Source: Embleya scabrispora DSM 41855
GTDB lineage: Bacteria; Actinomycetota; Actinomycetes; Streptomycetales; Streptomycetaceae
Assembly: GCF_000372745.1 (NCBI RefSeq)
Contig: NZ_KB889668.1
Coordinates: 62,204-126,203 of the forward strand
Length of the DNA stretch: 64,000 nt
Direction of reading: 5' to 3'
The translations under genes and the position numbers were made by a program. How positions within the stretch are numbered: position 1 is the first letter of the stretch; each line of letters starts with the position of its first letter. Positions 40,241-47,960 of the stretch are shown here, in pieces. The notes below the pieces were generated by a model. The model was not told where the DNA came from and did not search any database. It saw only the letters and a program-made list of their open reading frames with translations.

Positions 40241-42535
40241 TCAGCGCGGCCGGCGGATGTCGTGCCGGCCGGCGGGGTAGGACCGGCCGGCGTGCACGAA
40301 CGGCACCGGGCTGCGCACGCTCAACAGCGTCGGTGTCACCGCCACCTCGATCGGTCCCGCCGGGCACGGCACCGCGCCCGACGCCCGGGTCAGCCGGCCG
40401 AGCGCGGGTTCGATCCGGGCCACCGCGAAGCCGGGTTCGGCCGGCTCTACGCCCAGCACGCGTGTCATCAGGTCGCGAGTGGGCGTGGAGGACCAGCCGT
40501 GGCTGATCGTGCCGCCGTACCAGGTCTCGCTCCACGAGGTGTCGCTGCGCGCGAGCAGGGCCACCCAGTCCAGGCACAGGCCGGCGATCAGGTCGGCCCG
40601 GCCCGCCTGCGCCAGCGCGTCGTGCACCACATAGCGGAAGAACGGCTGGGCGCGTACCACCCGACGGCCGGTGTCCCACCACGGCTTCGGCGGCCCGGCC
40701 CGCAGGTGCGCGCCGCCGACCTCGGTGTCCGAGCCGGGTTCGGCGGGGCCGTCCGGAGCGCTGAAGGCGGCGTGCACGAGGTCCTCCTCGGCGGTGAGCA
40801 CGGCGACCAGCCGCTCGATCCGCTCGGCTGGGACCAGGCCGCCCACGATCGCTGCCGCCTGGCCGTGCTGGGACGCCATCGGGCGGCGTTCACCGTTCGC
40901 GAACGAGTCCGCGTAGCGCTCCCGCTCCGGATCCCACAGCCGCTCGAAGCCGATGACGAGCCGGGCATGCGTGGTGCGCGCCCACTGCGCCCGACCGCGA
41001 TCGCCCAGCCAGTCCGCCAGTTCGGCGAACTCCAGCAGTGCCCGGCCCCACAGGCCGCACAGCGCCGCCGAGACGCCCTCGGTGTGCACGGCCGACCAGT
41101 CGATGATCACCCAGCCGAACACGTCGGTGGGCACGCCGGTGTCGTCCAGGAACGGCACGAACCAGCGCAGCACCCGCTCGGCCACCGGGAGCAGTTCGGC
41201 GATCTCCTCCCGATCGCCGACATAGCGGTACAGGTTCCACACCGAGTGCACCCAGTGCAGCGCCCAGTCCGGAATCACCGTGAAGTCGGCCCACTCGGCG
41301 TCCCCGGCCACCGCCATCGGCAACATCCCGTCCGAGCGTGGCGACGCGGCCAGCCGGGGATGCCAACGGGCCAGCCGCCAGTCGGAGTTGGTGGTCAGGT
41401 CGACCAACTGGTGCACCACCGCGTCGCCGGTCCAGGCCCGCTGCTCGCGGGTTGGGCAGTCGACGTAGGCATCCGCCGAACACAGCGTCACGGTGCGGCG
41501 TCCGACCCGCCAGATGTCTTCCAGGCGCGGATCCGAGCAGGCGAACCACGCGTCGCCGGTGACCGGATAGGTGCGTTCGCGGACCGCCACGCGGTGCACG
41601 GTGACGCCGTCCGGGGCCTCGACCAGGACACCGCGCAGGCCGTAGGAGTCGAACGATTCCAGCTCGCGACGGGTGCCGTCGAGGGTCACCGCCAAGCTCG
41701 CGTCGTGCTCGCCGGGAGCGGGGCGTGCGCTCGGGTCGACGAACTCGGCGGTGTGCACGACGACCTGGGCGCCGGCCGGGCCGTGGGCGTCGACGACCAG
41801 GGTGCCGGAGAGCACCTGCTCCGCCGAGTACGCGCCGGCCGAACTCGGGGTCAGGATCGTCTCGTGCGGTCGCGGCCAGCTGATCGGCCGGCCGCCGAAC
41901 GGGCCGCCCGGGTAGCTGGGCGGCTCGGGCCGACCCGGCTCGCCGGTGGTCATCGCGCGCCGCAGTACCGCCGCCGGCCAACCGGGATCGTGGTCGGGAT
42001 GTTGCCAATTCGCGGGCAGCGCACGGGCGTCGAGCAACTCGCGGCCGCGCCCGGAGACGGTGCCGCCGCCGGGGGTCGCGGTCCACCCGTCCAGGACCCG
42101 GGCCTGCCAGCGCTCGTCGGTGACGAACCACGCATCCGGGCCGAGCCGGGCCTCCAGCACGAACGCGCCGTGCACCAGGTCGTTGCCGAACGGCGACGGT
42201 GGCAACCACCACGGATTCGGCCCGTCGTAGACCCAGGCGAGCGCGGTCACGACGTTGGCGCCCGGCCGCAGGTGGGCGGCCAGATCGAGATCGTCGTACG
42301 GCCGGACGCGCGGATTCGCGCGCACCGGCCCGCGCGCCACCTCGACCCCGTTCACGGCCAGCGTGTACCCGGACAACGCGACCACGCGTGTGGGCACCCG
42401 CTCGGGCACTCGGTCCAGGTCGAGAACGGCCCGCAACGCGACGGCATGCCGCCCCTGCGGACGCCCACCCTCCGGTTCGGCCCAGATCCACCGGGCCCGC
42501 CACCGTCCGGGCGGAAAGTCGGTACTGACGATCAC
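40241..42535 (-). CDS. GH78 alpha-L-rhamnosidase
   Basis: 764 aa. GTG 42535 is chosen because AAGGAA lies eight bases upstream. N-terminal jelly-roll domains (RARWIWAEPEGG, LSGYTLAVNGVEVARG) precede the (alpha/alpha)6 catalytic barrel from about 330. DCPTREQRAWTGDA near 355-370 is the GH78 signature with the catalytic-acid region, and TISHGWSSTPTRDL near 685 is the C-terminal family motif. It would remove terminal rhamnose from flavonoid or saponin glycosides. No signal peptide, hence cytoplasmic, matching the GH3 enzyme next door. Its stop faces the TetR stop (18-base gap). Confidence 0.92.
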   Translation of the reverse strand: MIVSTDFPPGRWRARWIWAEPEGGRPQGRHAVALRAVLDLDRVPERVPTRVVALSGYTLAVNGVEVARGPVRANPRVRPYDDLDLAAHLRPGANVVTALAWVYDGPNPWWLPPSPFGNDLVHGAFVLEARLGPDAWFVTDERWQARVLDGWTATPGGGTVSGRGRELLDARALPANWQHPDHDPGWPAAVLRRAMTTGEPGRPEPPSYPGGPFGGRPISWPRPHETILTPSSAGAYSAEQVLSGTLVVDAHGPAGAQVVVHTAEFVDPSARPAPGEHDASLAVTLDGTRRELESFDSYGLRGVLVEAPDGVTVHRVAVRERTYPVTGDAWFACSDPRLEDIWRVGRRTVTLCSADAYVDCPTREQRAWTGDAVVHQLVDLTTNSDWRLARWHPRLAASPRSDGMLPMAVAGDAEWADFTVIPDWALHWVHSVWNLYRYVGDREEIAELLPVAERVLRWFVPFLDDTGVPTDVFGWVIIDWSAVHTEGVSAALCGLWGRALLEFAELADWLGDRGRAQWARTTHARLVIGFERLWDPERERYADSFANGERRPMASQHGQAAAIVGGLVPAERIERLVAVLTAEEDLVHAAFSAPDGPAEPGSDTEVGGAHLRAGPPKPWWDTGRRVVRAQPFFRYVVHDALAQAGRADLIAGLCLDWVALLARSDTSWSETWYGGTISHGWSSTPTRDLMTRVLGVEPAEPGFAVARIEPALGRLTRASGAVPCPAGPIEVAVTPTLLSVRSPVPFVHAGRSYPAGRHDIRRPR

Positions 42536-42920
42536 GCGATCGTTCCTTCGTGTCGGAGAAAACAAGCAGAACCGAGCCCGATTTCCGAGGGCCCGTGGAG
42601 GCGATCAAACCGGGAGGCGAACTGCCCGGGGGAGCGGGCCGGGGGTGGCCACGCGGGGGGTTTGTGCGAGTCGGGAGAGAGCGATTGTGGGTGGGCGAGC
42701 CGGCGGGTTGGGCGACTCGGGAGGTCGAACGATCCGGCGGGTTGAGTGATCCGGTGCACCAAGTGCTTCGGGATGCCGAACAATGCACCGAAGTCATGCG
42801 AAATCCAGCCCGGCCGGCGGTTGGGGCCACCTCGGCCGAAGGCCGGGGCCCCTCAGCCGGTCCGGCGTTCGAGGACAGAGCCGGCCCGGCGCCCGAGGGG
42901 CGAAGCCGCCGTCGACCCGG
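42536..42920. other. 385-bp gap upstream of the rhamnosidase gene
   Basis: Holds the presumed rhamnosidase promoter; no convincing -35/-10 pair or copy of the TetR element was found. An imperfect hairpin at 42823-42852 (GGGGCC/GGCCCC outer, CGGCC/GGCCG inner) could terminate the hydrolase transcript. CTTCGG (42766-42771) and CCGAAG (42788-42793) form a minor inverted repeat. No gene seen. Confidence 0.4.
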
Positions 42921-43823
42921 TCAGCGGGCCAGGTGCCCGCGGACCGCAGCCAACCAGGCATCCGGCCGCTCCGTCTGCGGGCTGTGCCTGGCCCCCGCGA
43001 CGACTCGTAGCTCCGCCCCCCGAATGCCCGCGGCAAACTGCTCGGCCGCGCCCCGGAGCCGCCGGTCGTGTTCGCCGACGACGACGGTGACCGGGCAGGA
43101 GAGCTCGGCCAGTCGGCCGACCAATGACGGGTACGCGCCCAGCGCCCGAGCGCAGCCGACGAACGCGGCCGGGTCCATCCCGGTGATCGCGCGGGTCTGC
43201 CGCTCGCGGCGGGCCAGGTCCTCGGGCGTGGCGTCGGCCGGCGTGCGGGTGAACGGCTTGAGCGCGGTCAGCAGCGGGGCCAGGCCGAACCTGCCCACCA
43301 CCGCGTTCATGCCCGCGCTGAGCACCCGCAGCAGCGGCGTGGAGGTGGGTTCGGCCGCGGTGTCCATCAGCACGAGCGAGCGCACCCGGTCCGGGTGGGC
43401 CAGCGTGTACCGCAGCGCCAGGACGCCGCCCATCGAGTGGCCGAGCAGATCGATCGGCTCGGGCAGCATGCGCTCGACGAATCCCTCCAGATCGGCCGAG
43501 AGGTGGTCGAACGTGTAGGCGGATCGGTCCGCGAACTTGGTGCTGTCCCCGTGCCCGCGATGGTCGTACGCGAGGACCCGTCGATCCCGCGCCAGGAGCG
43601 GCGCGACGCCGTCCCAGTCGGCCAGGCTGCCGGCGAATCCGTGCAGCAGGAGCAGCGGCGCGGTGCCCGGATCGGGCTCGACCGCGGGCAGGTCGCAATA
43701 GCGCAGGTCCGCCCCGGAGAACGGTGGTCGAGGGGCGTCGGGGTGGTGCGATTCGGCCTCGCCGTGTGTACCGCCGGCGAGGAGTCGGGATGATGCCGTC
43801 CACGAAAGCCTTCCATCTGGCAT
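42921..43823 (-). CDS. Alpha/beta hydrolase
   Basis: 300 aa from ATG 43823, with no ribosome-binding site but a -10 box exactly seven bases before it. LLLLHGFAGSLADW near 60 forms the oxyanion hole, DHRGHGDS follows, and LLGHSMGGVLAL near 127-138 holds the nucleophile Ser of G-x-S-x-G. The catalytic Asp is expected in VVVGEHDRRL, and His lies in ARHSPQTERPDA. Typical esterase/haloperoxidase-like family. The promoter carries copy B of the element also found before the TetR gene at 39581, so it is probably in the same regulon and may cleave an ester from the glycoside substrate. Confidence 0.88.
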   Translation of the reverse strand: MPDGRLSWTASSRLLAGGTHGEAESHHPDAPRPPFSGADLRYCDLPAVEPDPGTAPLLLLHGFAGSLADWDGVAPLLARDRRVLAYDHRGHGDSTKFADRSAYTFDHLSADLEGFVERMLPEPIDLLGHSMGGVLALRYTLAHPDRVRSLVLMDTAAEPTSTPLLRVLSAGMNAVVGRFGLAPLLTALKPFTRTPADATPEDLARRERQTRAITGMDPAAFVGCARALGAYPSLVGRLAELSCPVTVVVGEHDRRLRGAAEQFAAGIRGAELRVVAGARHSPQTERPDAWLAAVRGHLAR

Positions 43824-43837
43824 GTATTCGATGTTAG
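43804..43837 (-). promoter_or_regulatory. Promoter/operator element, copy B, before the alpha/beta hydrolase
   Basis: On the minus strand TAACAT (43836-43831), seven bases, then ATG 43823: a leaderless promoter. The operator part CATGCCAGATGGAAGG corresponds to the perfect palindrome of copy A but is imperfect. It overlaps the first codons, so binding would block initiation. Confidence 0.55.
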
Positions 43838-44201
43838 CGTCCCGCCGTCGTGATGTGACAACCAAATCCCCCCGGATCCGCCGGGACCAGGGCCACCCGG
43901 CCGCCATTCCCACCACGGATCCGCCATCGCCCGTCGGCGCTCTCGGTGCTGCTCACCGCGGTCGCGCCGATCCCGCGCCCGCCGACTCCACTCGCCGATT
44001 CCACCGCCGACCCATCCGCCGACCGCACTCGTCGGCTCCACCGTCGACCGCACCCGTCGACGGCACCCGACTCGTCGACCCGGCCGGCGCTCCGCCGCCG
44101 GCCCGCACCGCTCCACCGCTGCTCGACTCGCTGGTCCAGCCCGGATCCGCGACCGAACCACCCGTGATCCACTGTTTCGTTCGAAGGACAGGTGAGCCCT
44201 C
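43838..44201. other. 364-bp upstream region of the transporter operon
   Basis: Between the divergent hydrolase and binding-protein genes. Rich in CCGCCGA-type low-complexity sequence; an open frame through it encodes Pro/Arg-rich sequence without family features and is regarded as noncoding. AGGTGAG at 44190-44196 is the ribosome-binding site of the lipoprotein gene. No operator recognised. Confidence 0.4.
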
Positions 44202-45536
44202 ATGTTGCTCCGAGGAGACGGACCCGCTCCGGCGCGACGTATCGCAGTAGGCGTCCTGCTCGCCGCCTTCGGCCTGACCGCTTCGGTCGGCTGCTCGGTC
44301 GAGAAGAAGTCGGACGACAAGAAGCCCGCCGGCCCGGCCGCGGCCCCGAGCGGTCCCGCCCGCGGCGTCACCGACACCACTGTCAAGCTCGGCGTCGCCG
44401 CCACCGACCCGGCCCAGCTCAAGGCATTCGGCGTGCCGAGCGAGGGCCCGGCGAGCAAGGACATGTACGCCGCCTGGATCGCCGCGCAGAACAAACGCGG
44501 CGGTGTCCAGGGCCGCACCATCGAACTCGCCTTCCGCCCGTTCCTGCCCACCGGCCCGGCCGAGGCGCAGGCCGCGTGCGTGGAACTGAGCGAGGACAAG
44601 AAGGTGTTCCTGGCGATCGGCATCCTCACCGGGGACACCCCGCTGTGCTTCACCGAGACGCACGGCACGCCGTACCTGGGCCAATGGGGCCAGTCCGCCG
44701 AGCGCGACCGCCGTTCCAAGGCGCCGTTCGTCGCGCTGGAGATGGCCGACGACCGGCAGCGGGCCGCCGCGGTCAAGGCGCTGCTCGACCAGAAGCTGCT
44801 CCAGGGCAAGAAGGTCGCGCTCTACTGGGAGGCTCAGGACGCGGCGGTCACCAAGAACACCGTCAAGCCGCTCCTGGACGCGGCCGGCGTCGACGTGGTC
44901 GTGCAGACCCCGCTCGACGACTACGGCACCGACCAGGCCGCCGGTGACCAGGCGTTGGACACGCTGGTCCAGAAGATGCGCTCGGCGGGCGCCGACACGA
45001 TCCTCAACACCTCCAACTTCTCCAACCTGATGATCGCGCTGCAACGGGCGAACTGGCTGCCCGAGCAGGTGTACGCGACCTCGGCCCAGGCACTGAGTCC
45101 GGCCGTGGTCAAGACCACCGGGATCAAGCCGGCGACGATGCAGCGGGTGACGGTGGCCGCGCCGTACATTCCGACCAAGGCGGAATTGCTCGCCGATCCG
45201 GCCGTGACGGCGTGCGTGGACGAGTACAACGCGGGCGGCGTCGGCGAGCGCTTCGACGCGGCGGCGGCGAGCCGGGAGAGCCTGAGCGCGGTGGCCAACT
45301 CCTGCGCCGCGTTCCGGCTGTTCGTCCAGGCCGCCGATGCCGCCGGCCGCGACCTCACCGCCGCCTCCTGGCAGCGCGGGGCCGAGTCGCTGACCAAGCT
45401 CGCGCTGCCCGGCATGCCGCTCGCCTCGCTCACCCCCGGCAAGCACAGCGCCGGCGACGCGGTGGGCGTGTACCGCTGGGACCCGACCCAGAACCAGATG
45501 CTCCCGGCGGGGCCGCCGATCTCCGCCACGAAGTGA
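44202..45536 (+). CDS. Substrate-binding lipoprotein of a branched-chain-amino-acid-type ABC transporter
   Basis: 444 aa. Lipoprotein signal: Arg-rich start, core GVLLAAFGLTA, lipobox ending SVGC near residue 31, then a Lys/Pro linker (EKKSDDKKPAGPAAAP). The periplasmic-binding fold of the LivJ class follows (DTTVKLGVAATDPAQLKAFG; LLQGKKVALYWEAQDAAVT). The FGVPSEGPASKDMYAAWI region differs from classical LivJ, so the ligand may be an amide, peptide or polyol and not leucine. First gene of a four-gene operon with fused permease and ATPase proteins; 33 bases separate it from the next. Confidence 0.9.
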   Translation: MLLRGDGPAPARRIAVGVLLAAFGLTASVGCSVEKKSDDKKPAGPAAAPSGPARGVTDTTVKLGVAATDPAQLKAFGVPSEGPASKDMYAAWIAAQNKRGGVQGRTIELAFRPFLPTGPAEAQAACVELSEDKKVFLAIGILTGDTPLCFTETHGTPYLGQWGQSAERDRRSKAPFVALEMADDRQRAAAVKALLDQKLLQGKKVALYWEAQDAAVTKNTVKPLLDAAGVDVVVQTPLDDYGTDQAAGDQALDTLVQKMRSAGADTILNTSNFSNLMIALQRANWLPEQVYATSAQALSPAVVKTTGIKPATMQRVTVAAPYIPTKAELLADPAVTACVDEYNAGGVGERFDAAAASRESLSAVANSCAAFRLFVQAADAAGRDLTAASWQRGAESLTKLALPGMPLASLTPGKHSAGDAVGVYRWDPTQNQMLPAGPPISATK

Positions 45537-45569
45537 CGGCACGCGAACCACGAGAAAGGCCGATCACAT

Positions 45570-47960
45570 ATGGACGGCGGCACCGCCGCACCCCAGCGGG
45601 ACGACACCGCGGGCGAGCCCGGAAACCTGGCAGACCTCGCCGGTGCGGTCCTGGACGAATCACCGCGGGCCGCCGGGCGCGGATCGCCCGGCGGCCGGAA
45701 GTCGCCGCCGAGCCCCCACGACCCCGCCGTCGACACCACCGTCCCCGGTGTCGGTGACGGCCCCGGCCGGACGGGCGGGAAGCCGGCCGCCGAGCAACTG
45801 ACCCTGCGTCAAGGTCTGCGTCGCGGCGGCACGTCCGTGTTCACGGTGCTGCTGATCCTGACCGCGCTCGACGAACTCGAAGGCGCCGCGCTCGCGGTGC
45901 TCGCCCCCGACATCCGGGACAGCCTGGGCGTGGGCAACGGCACCATCGTCTTCCTCGGCGTCGCCGCGGGCGCGTTCACCGTGCTCGGCGCGGTGCCGAT
46001 GGGCTGGATCGCGGACCGCTTCCGGCGCGGTCCGGTGATCGGCGTCTCCACCGCGTTCTTCGCCATGATGGTGTTCCTGTCCGGCTTCGCCACGAACGCG
46101 TTCATGTTCTTCTGGACCCGGTTCGGCGCGGGCGTGGCCAAGTCCAACAGCGGTCCCGTGCAGGGATCGTTGTTGGCCGACACCTACCCGATCGGGATCC
46201 GCGGCCGACTCGGCGCCTCGATCGGCGTGTCCGGCCGGCTCTGCGCGGTGCTCAGTCCGTTGGTGGTCGGCGGCATCGCCGCGGCGGTCGGCGGACCCGA
46301 CGGCTGGCGCTGGGCGTACTACCTGCTCGGCCTGCCGGTCGTGGTCTTCGCCGCGTTCGCGTTCTTCCTGCCCGAACCCCCGCGCGGGCAATGGGAGAAG
46401 GCCGACGTGCTCGGCGAGGTGATCGAGGACGAGAACCCGCCGCCGATCTCGATCGAGGCGGCCTTCGCCCGGCTGGGCCGGATCCGCACCCTCAAGACGG
46501 TGATCCTCGCCTTCGCCGCGATGGGCTTCGGCCTGTTCACCACACCCGTACTGGGCAACCTGTTCCTGGAACAGGAGTACGGCCTGGACGCGTTCGACCG
46601 GGGCCTGGTCGGCACCGCCGGCGGCATCGGCGGGCTGCTCGTGCTGCCGTTCATCGGCCGCTACTACGACCGCCGCTTCCGCGAGGACCCGGCACAGGCG
46701 CTGCGCCTGATCGGGTTGTTGATCGTGCCCTCGGCGCTGTTCGCGCCGCTGCAGTACTTCTCGCCCAACCCGGTGCTCTACACGGTCTTCGGCGTGCCGC
46801 AGATCGTGCTGCTGTCCTGCGCGTTCGCGCTGATGGGTCCGCTGATGCAGACGATCGTGCCGTATCGGCTGCGCGGCCTGGGCACCGCGATGGCGTCCAT
46901 CTACGTGTTCTTCATCGGCGCCACCGGCGGCGGCCTGGTCTCCGCGCCGCTGATCGACAGCTTCGGCCCGCGCACCGCGGTGCTGATCACCCTGGTCCCG
47001 GCCACCGTGATCGGCGGGTTGCTGATCATGCGCGGTGCCGGCTACGTGCGTGACGACCTCGCGCTGATCGTGGCCGAACTGCACGAGGAACACCAGGAAT
47101 ACGAGCGCCGGCAGGCCCGACCGGACCAGGTCCCGGTGCTCCAGCTCAACCACGTGGACTTCTCCTACGGCCGGGTCCAGGTCCTGTTCGACGTCGGCTT
47201 CGAGGTCCGGCGCGGCGAGGTACTGGCCCTGCTCGGTACCAACGGCGCGGGCAAGTCGACCATCCTGCGGGCGATCGCGGGCCTGGCCACGCCCGAGCGT
47301 GGGGTGATCCGACTGGGCGGGCGCACGGTCACCTTCGTCGCCCCCGAGCAGCGGATCCGGCTGGGCATCGTGTCGTTGGCGGGTGGCGCGGGCGTGTTCC
47401 CCGGGATGAGCGTGCGGGAGAACCTGGAGATGGGCGCGTACATCCACCGCGGCGATCCCGAGCAGGTGCGGACCCGGATCGAGCGTTCGCTGGGACTGTT
47501 CCCGCAGTTGGTCGAGCGAGCCGACGAGCCGGCCTCGGCACTGTCCGGCGGCCAGCAGCAGATGTTGGCGCTGGCCATGGCACTGTTGCACGACCCCGAG
47601 GTGCTGCTGATCGACGAGCTGTCGCTCGGCCTGGCGCCGGCGATGGTGGCCGAACTGCTCGCGGTGATCGAGCGGCTGAAGGCCGAGGGTCTCGCGATGA
47701 TCGTGGTCGAGCAGTCGCTGAACGTGGCGATGTCGATCGCCGATCGGGCGATCTTCCTGGAGAAGGGTCGGATCCGGTTCGAGGGGGCGGCGGCCGACCT
47801 GGCCGAACGCGACTTCGTCCGGGCGGTGTTCCTGGGCGGCGACGCGGAGGCGGGGGATTCGGCGGTTCCCGCCGATCCCGCCGGCTTCTTCGATCCGGCC
47901 GATCCCGCCGGTTCCGTCGATCCCGCCGGAACCGGGGGAAAGGGTGCCGACCGTGGCTGA
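45570..47960 (+). CDS. MFS transporter fused to a LivF-type ABC ATPase
   Basis: 796 aa. Residues 1-80 are disordered Pro/Gly-rich. About 88-510 is a complete MFS-type membrane domain of 12 helices (FTVLLILTALDELEGAALAV; GWIADRFRRGPVIG is the loop-2/3 motif). From about 525 an ABC ATPase of the LivF kind follows: Walker A LLGTNGAGKST with Lys562, signature LSGGQQQM near 657, Walker B VLLIDELSLGLAP near 680 and switch VVEQSLNVAM. The tail is a short Asp/Pro/Ala repeat. An ATPase covalently attached to an MFS carrier is unusual. Here it probably pairs with the LivG domain of the next protein, coupling both membrane units. Confidence 0.92.
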   Translation: MDGGTAAPQRDDTAGEPGNLADLAGAVLDESPRAAGRGSPGGRKSPPSPHDPAVDTTVPGVGDGPGRTGGKPAAEQLTLRQGLRRGGTSVFTVLLILTALDELEGAALAVLAPDIRDSLGVGNGTIVFLGVAAGAFTVLGAVPMGWIADRFRRGPVIGVSTAFFAMMVFLSGFATNAFMFFWTRFGAGVAKSNSGPVQGSLLADTYPIGIRGRLGASIGVSGRLCAVLSPLVVGGIAAAVGGPDGWRWAYYLLGLPVVVFAAFAFFLPEPPRGQWEKADVLGEVIEDENPPPISIEAAFARLGRIRTLKTVILAFAAMGFGLFTTPVLGNLFLEQEYGLDAFDRGLVGTAGGIGGLLVLPFIGRYYDRRFREDPAQALRLIGLLIVPSALFAPLQYFSPNPVLYTVFGVPQIVLLSCAFALMGPLMQTIVPYRLRGLGTAMASIYVFFIGATGGGLVSAPLIDSFGPRTAVLITLVPATVIGGLLIMRGAGYVRDDLALIVAELHEEHQEYERRQARPDQVPVLQLNHVDFSYGRVQVLFDVGFEVRRGEVLALLGTNGAGKSTILRAIAGLATPERGVIRLGGRTVTFVAPEQRIRLGIVSLAGGAGVFPGMSVRENLEMGAYIHRGDPEQVRTRIERSLGLFPQLVERADEPASALSGGQQQMLALAMALLHDPEVLLIDELSLGLAPAMVAELLAVIERLKAEGLAMIVVEQSLNVAMSIADRAIFLEKGRIRFEGAAADLAERDFVRAVFLGGDAEAGDSAVPADPAGFFDPADPAGSVDPAGTGGKGADRG

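Noticed and set aside
40219-40241. Hairpin between the TetR and rhamnosidase stops
   Set aside because: The arms are short (about 6 bp) and imperfect, too weak to call a terminator.
43822-44250. Possible small gene upstream of the binding lipoprotein
   Set aside because: Pro/Arg/Ser low-complexity translation, no ribosome-binding site, and it would overlap both the hydrolase operator and the lipoprotein start.
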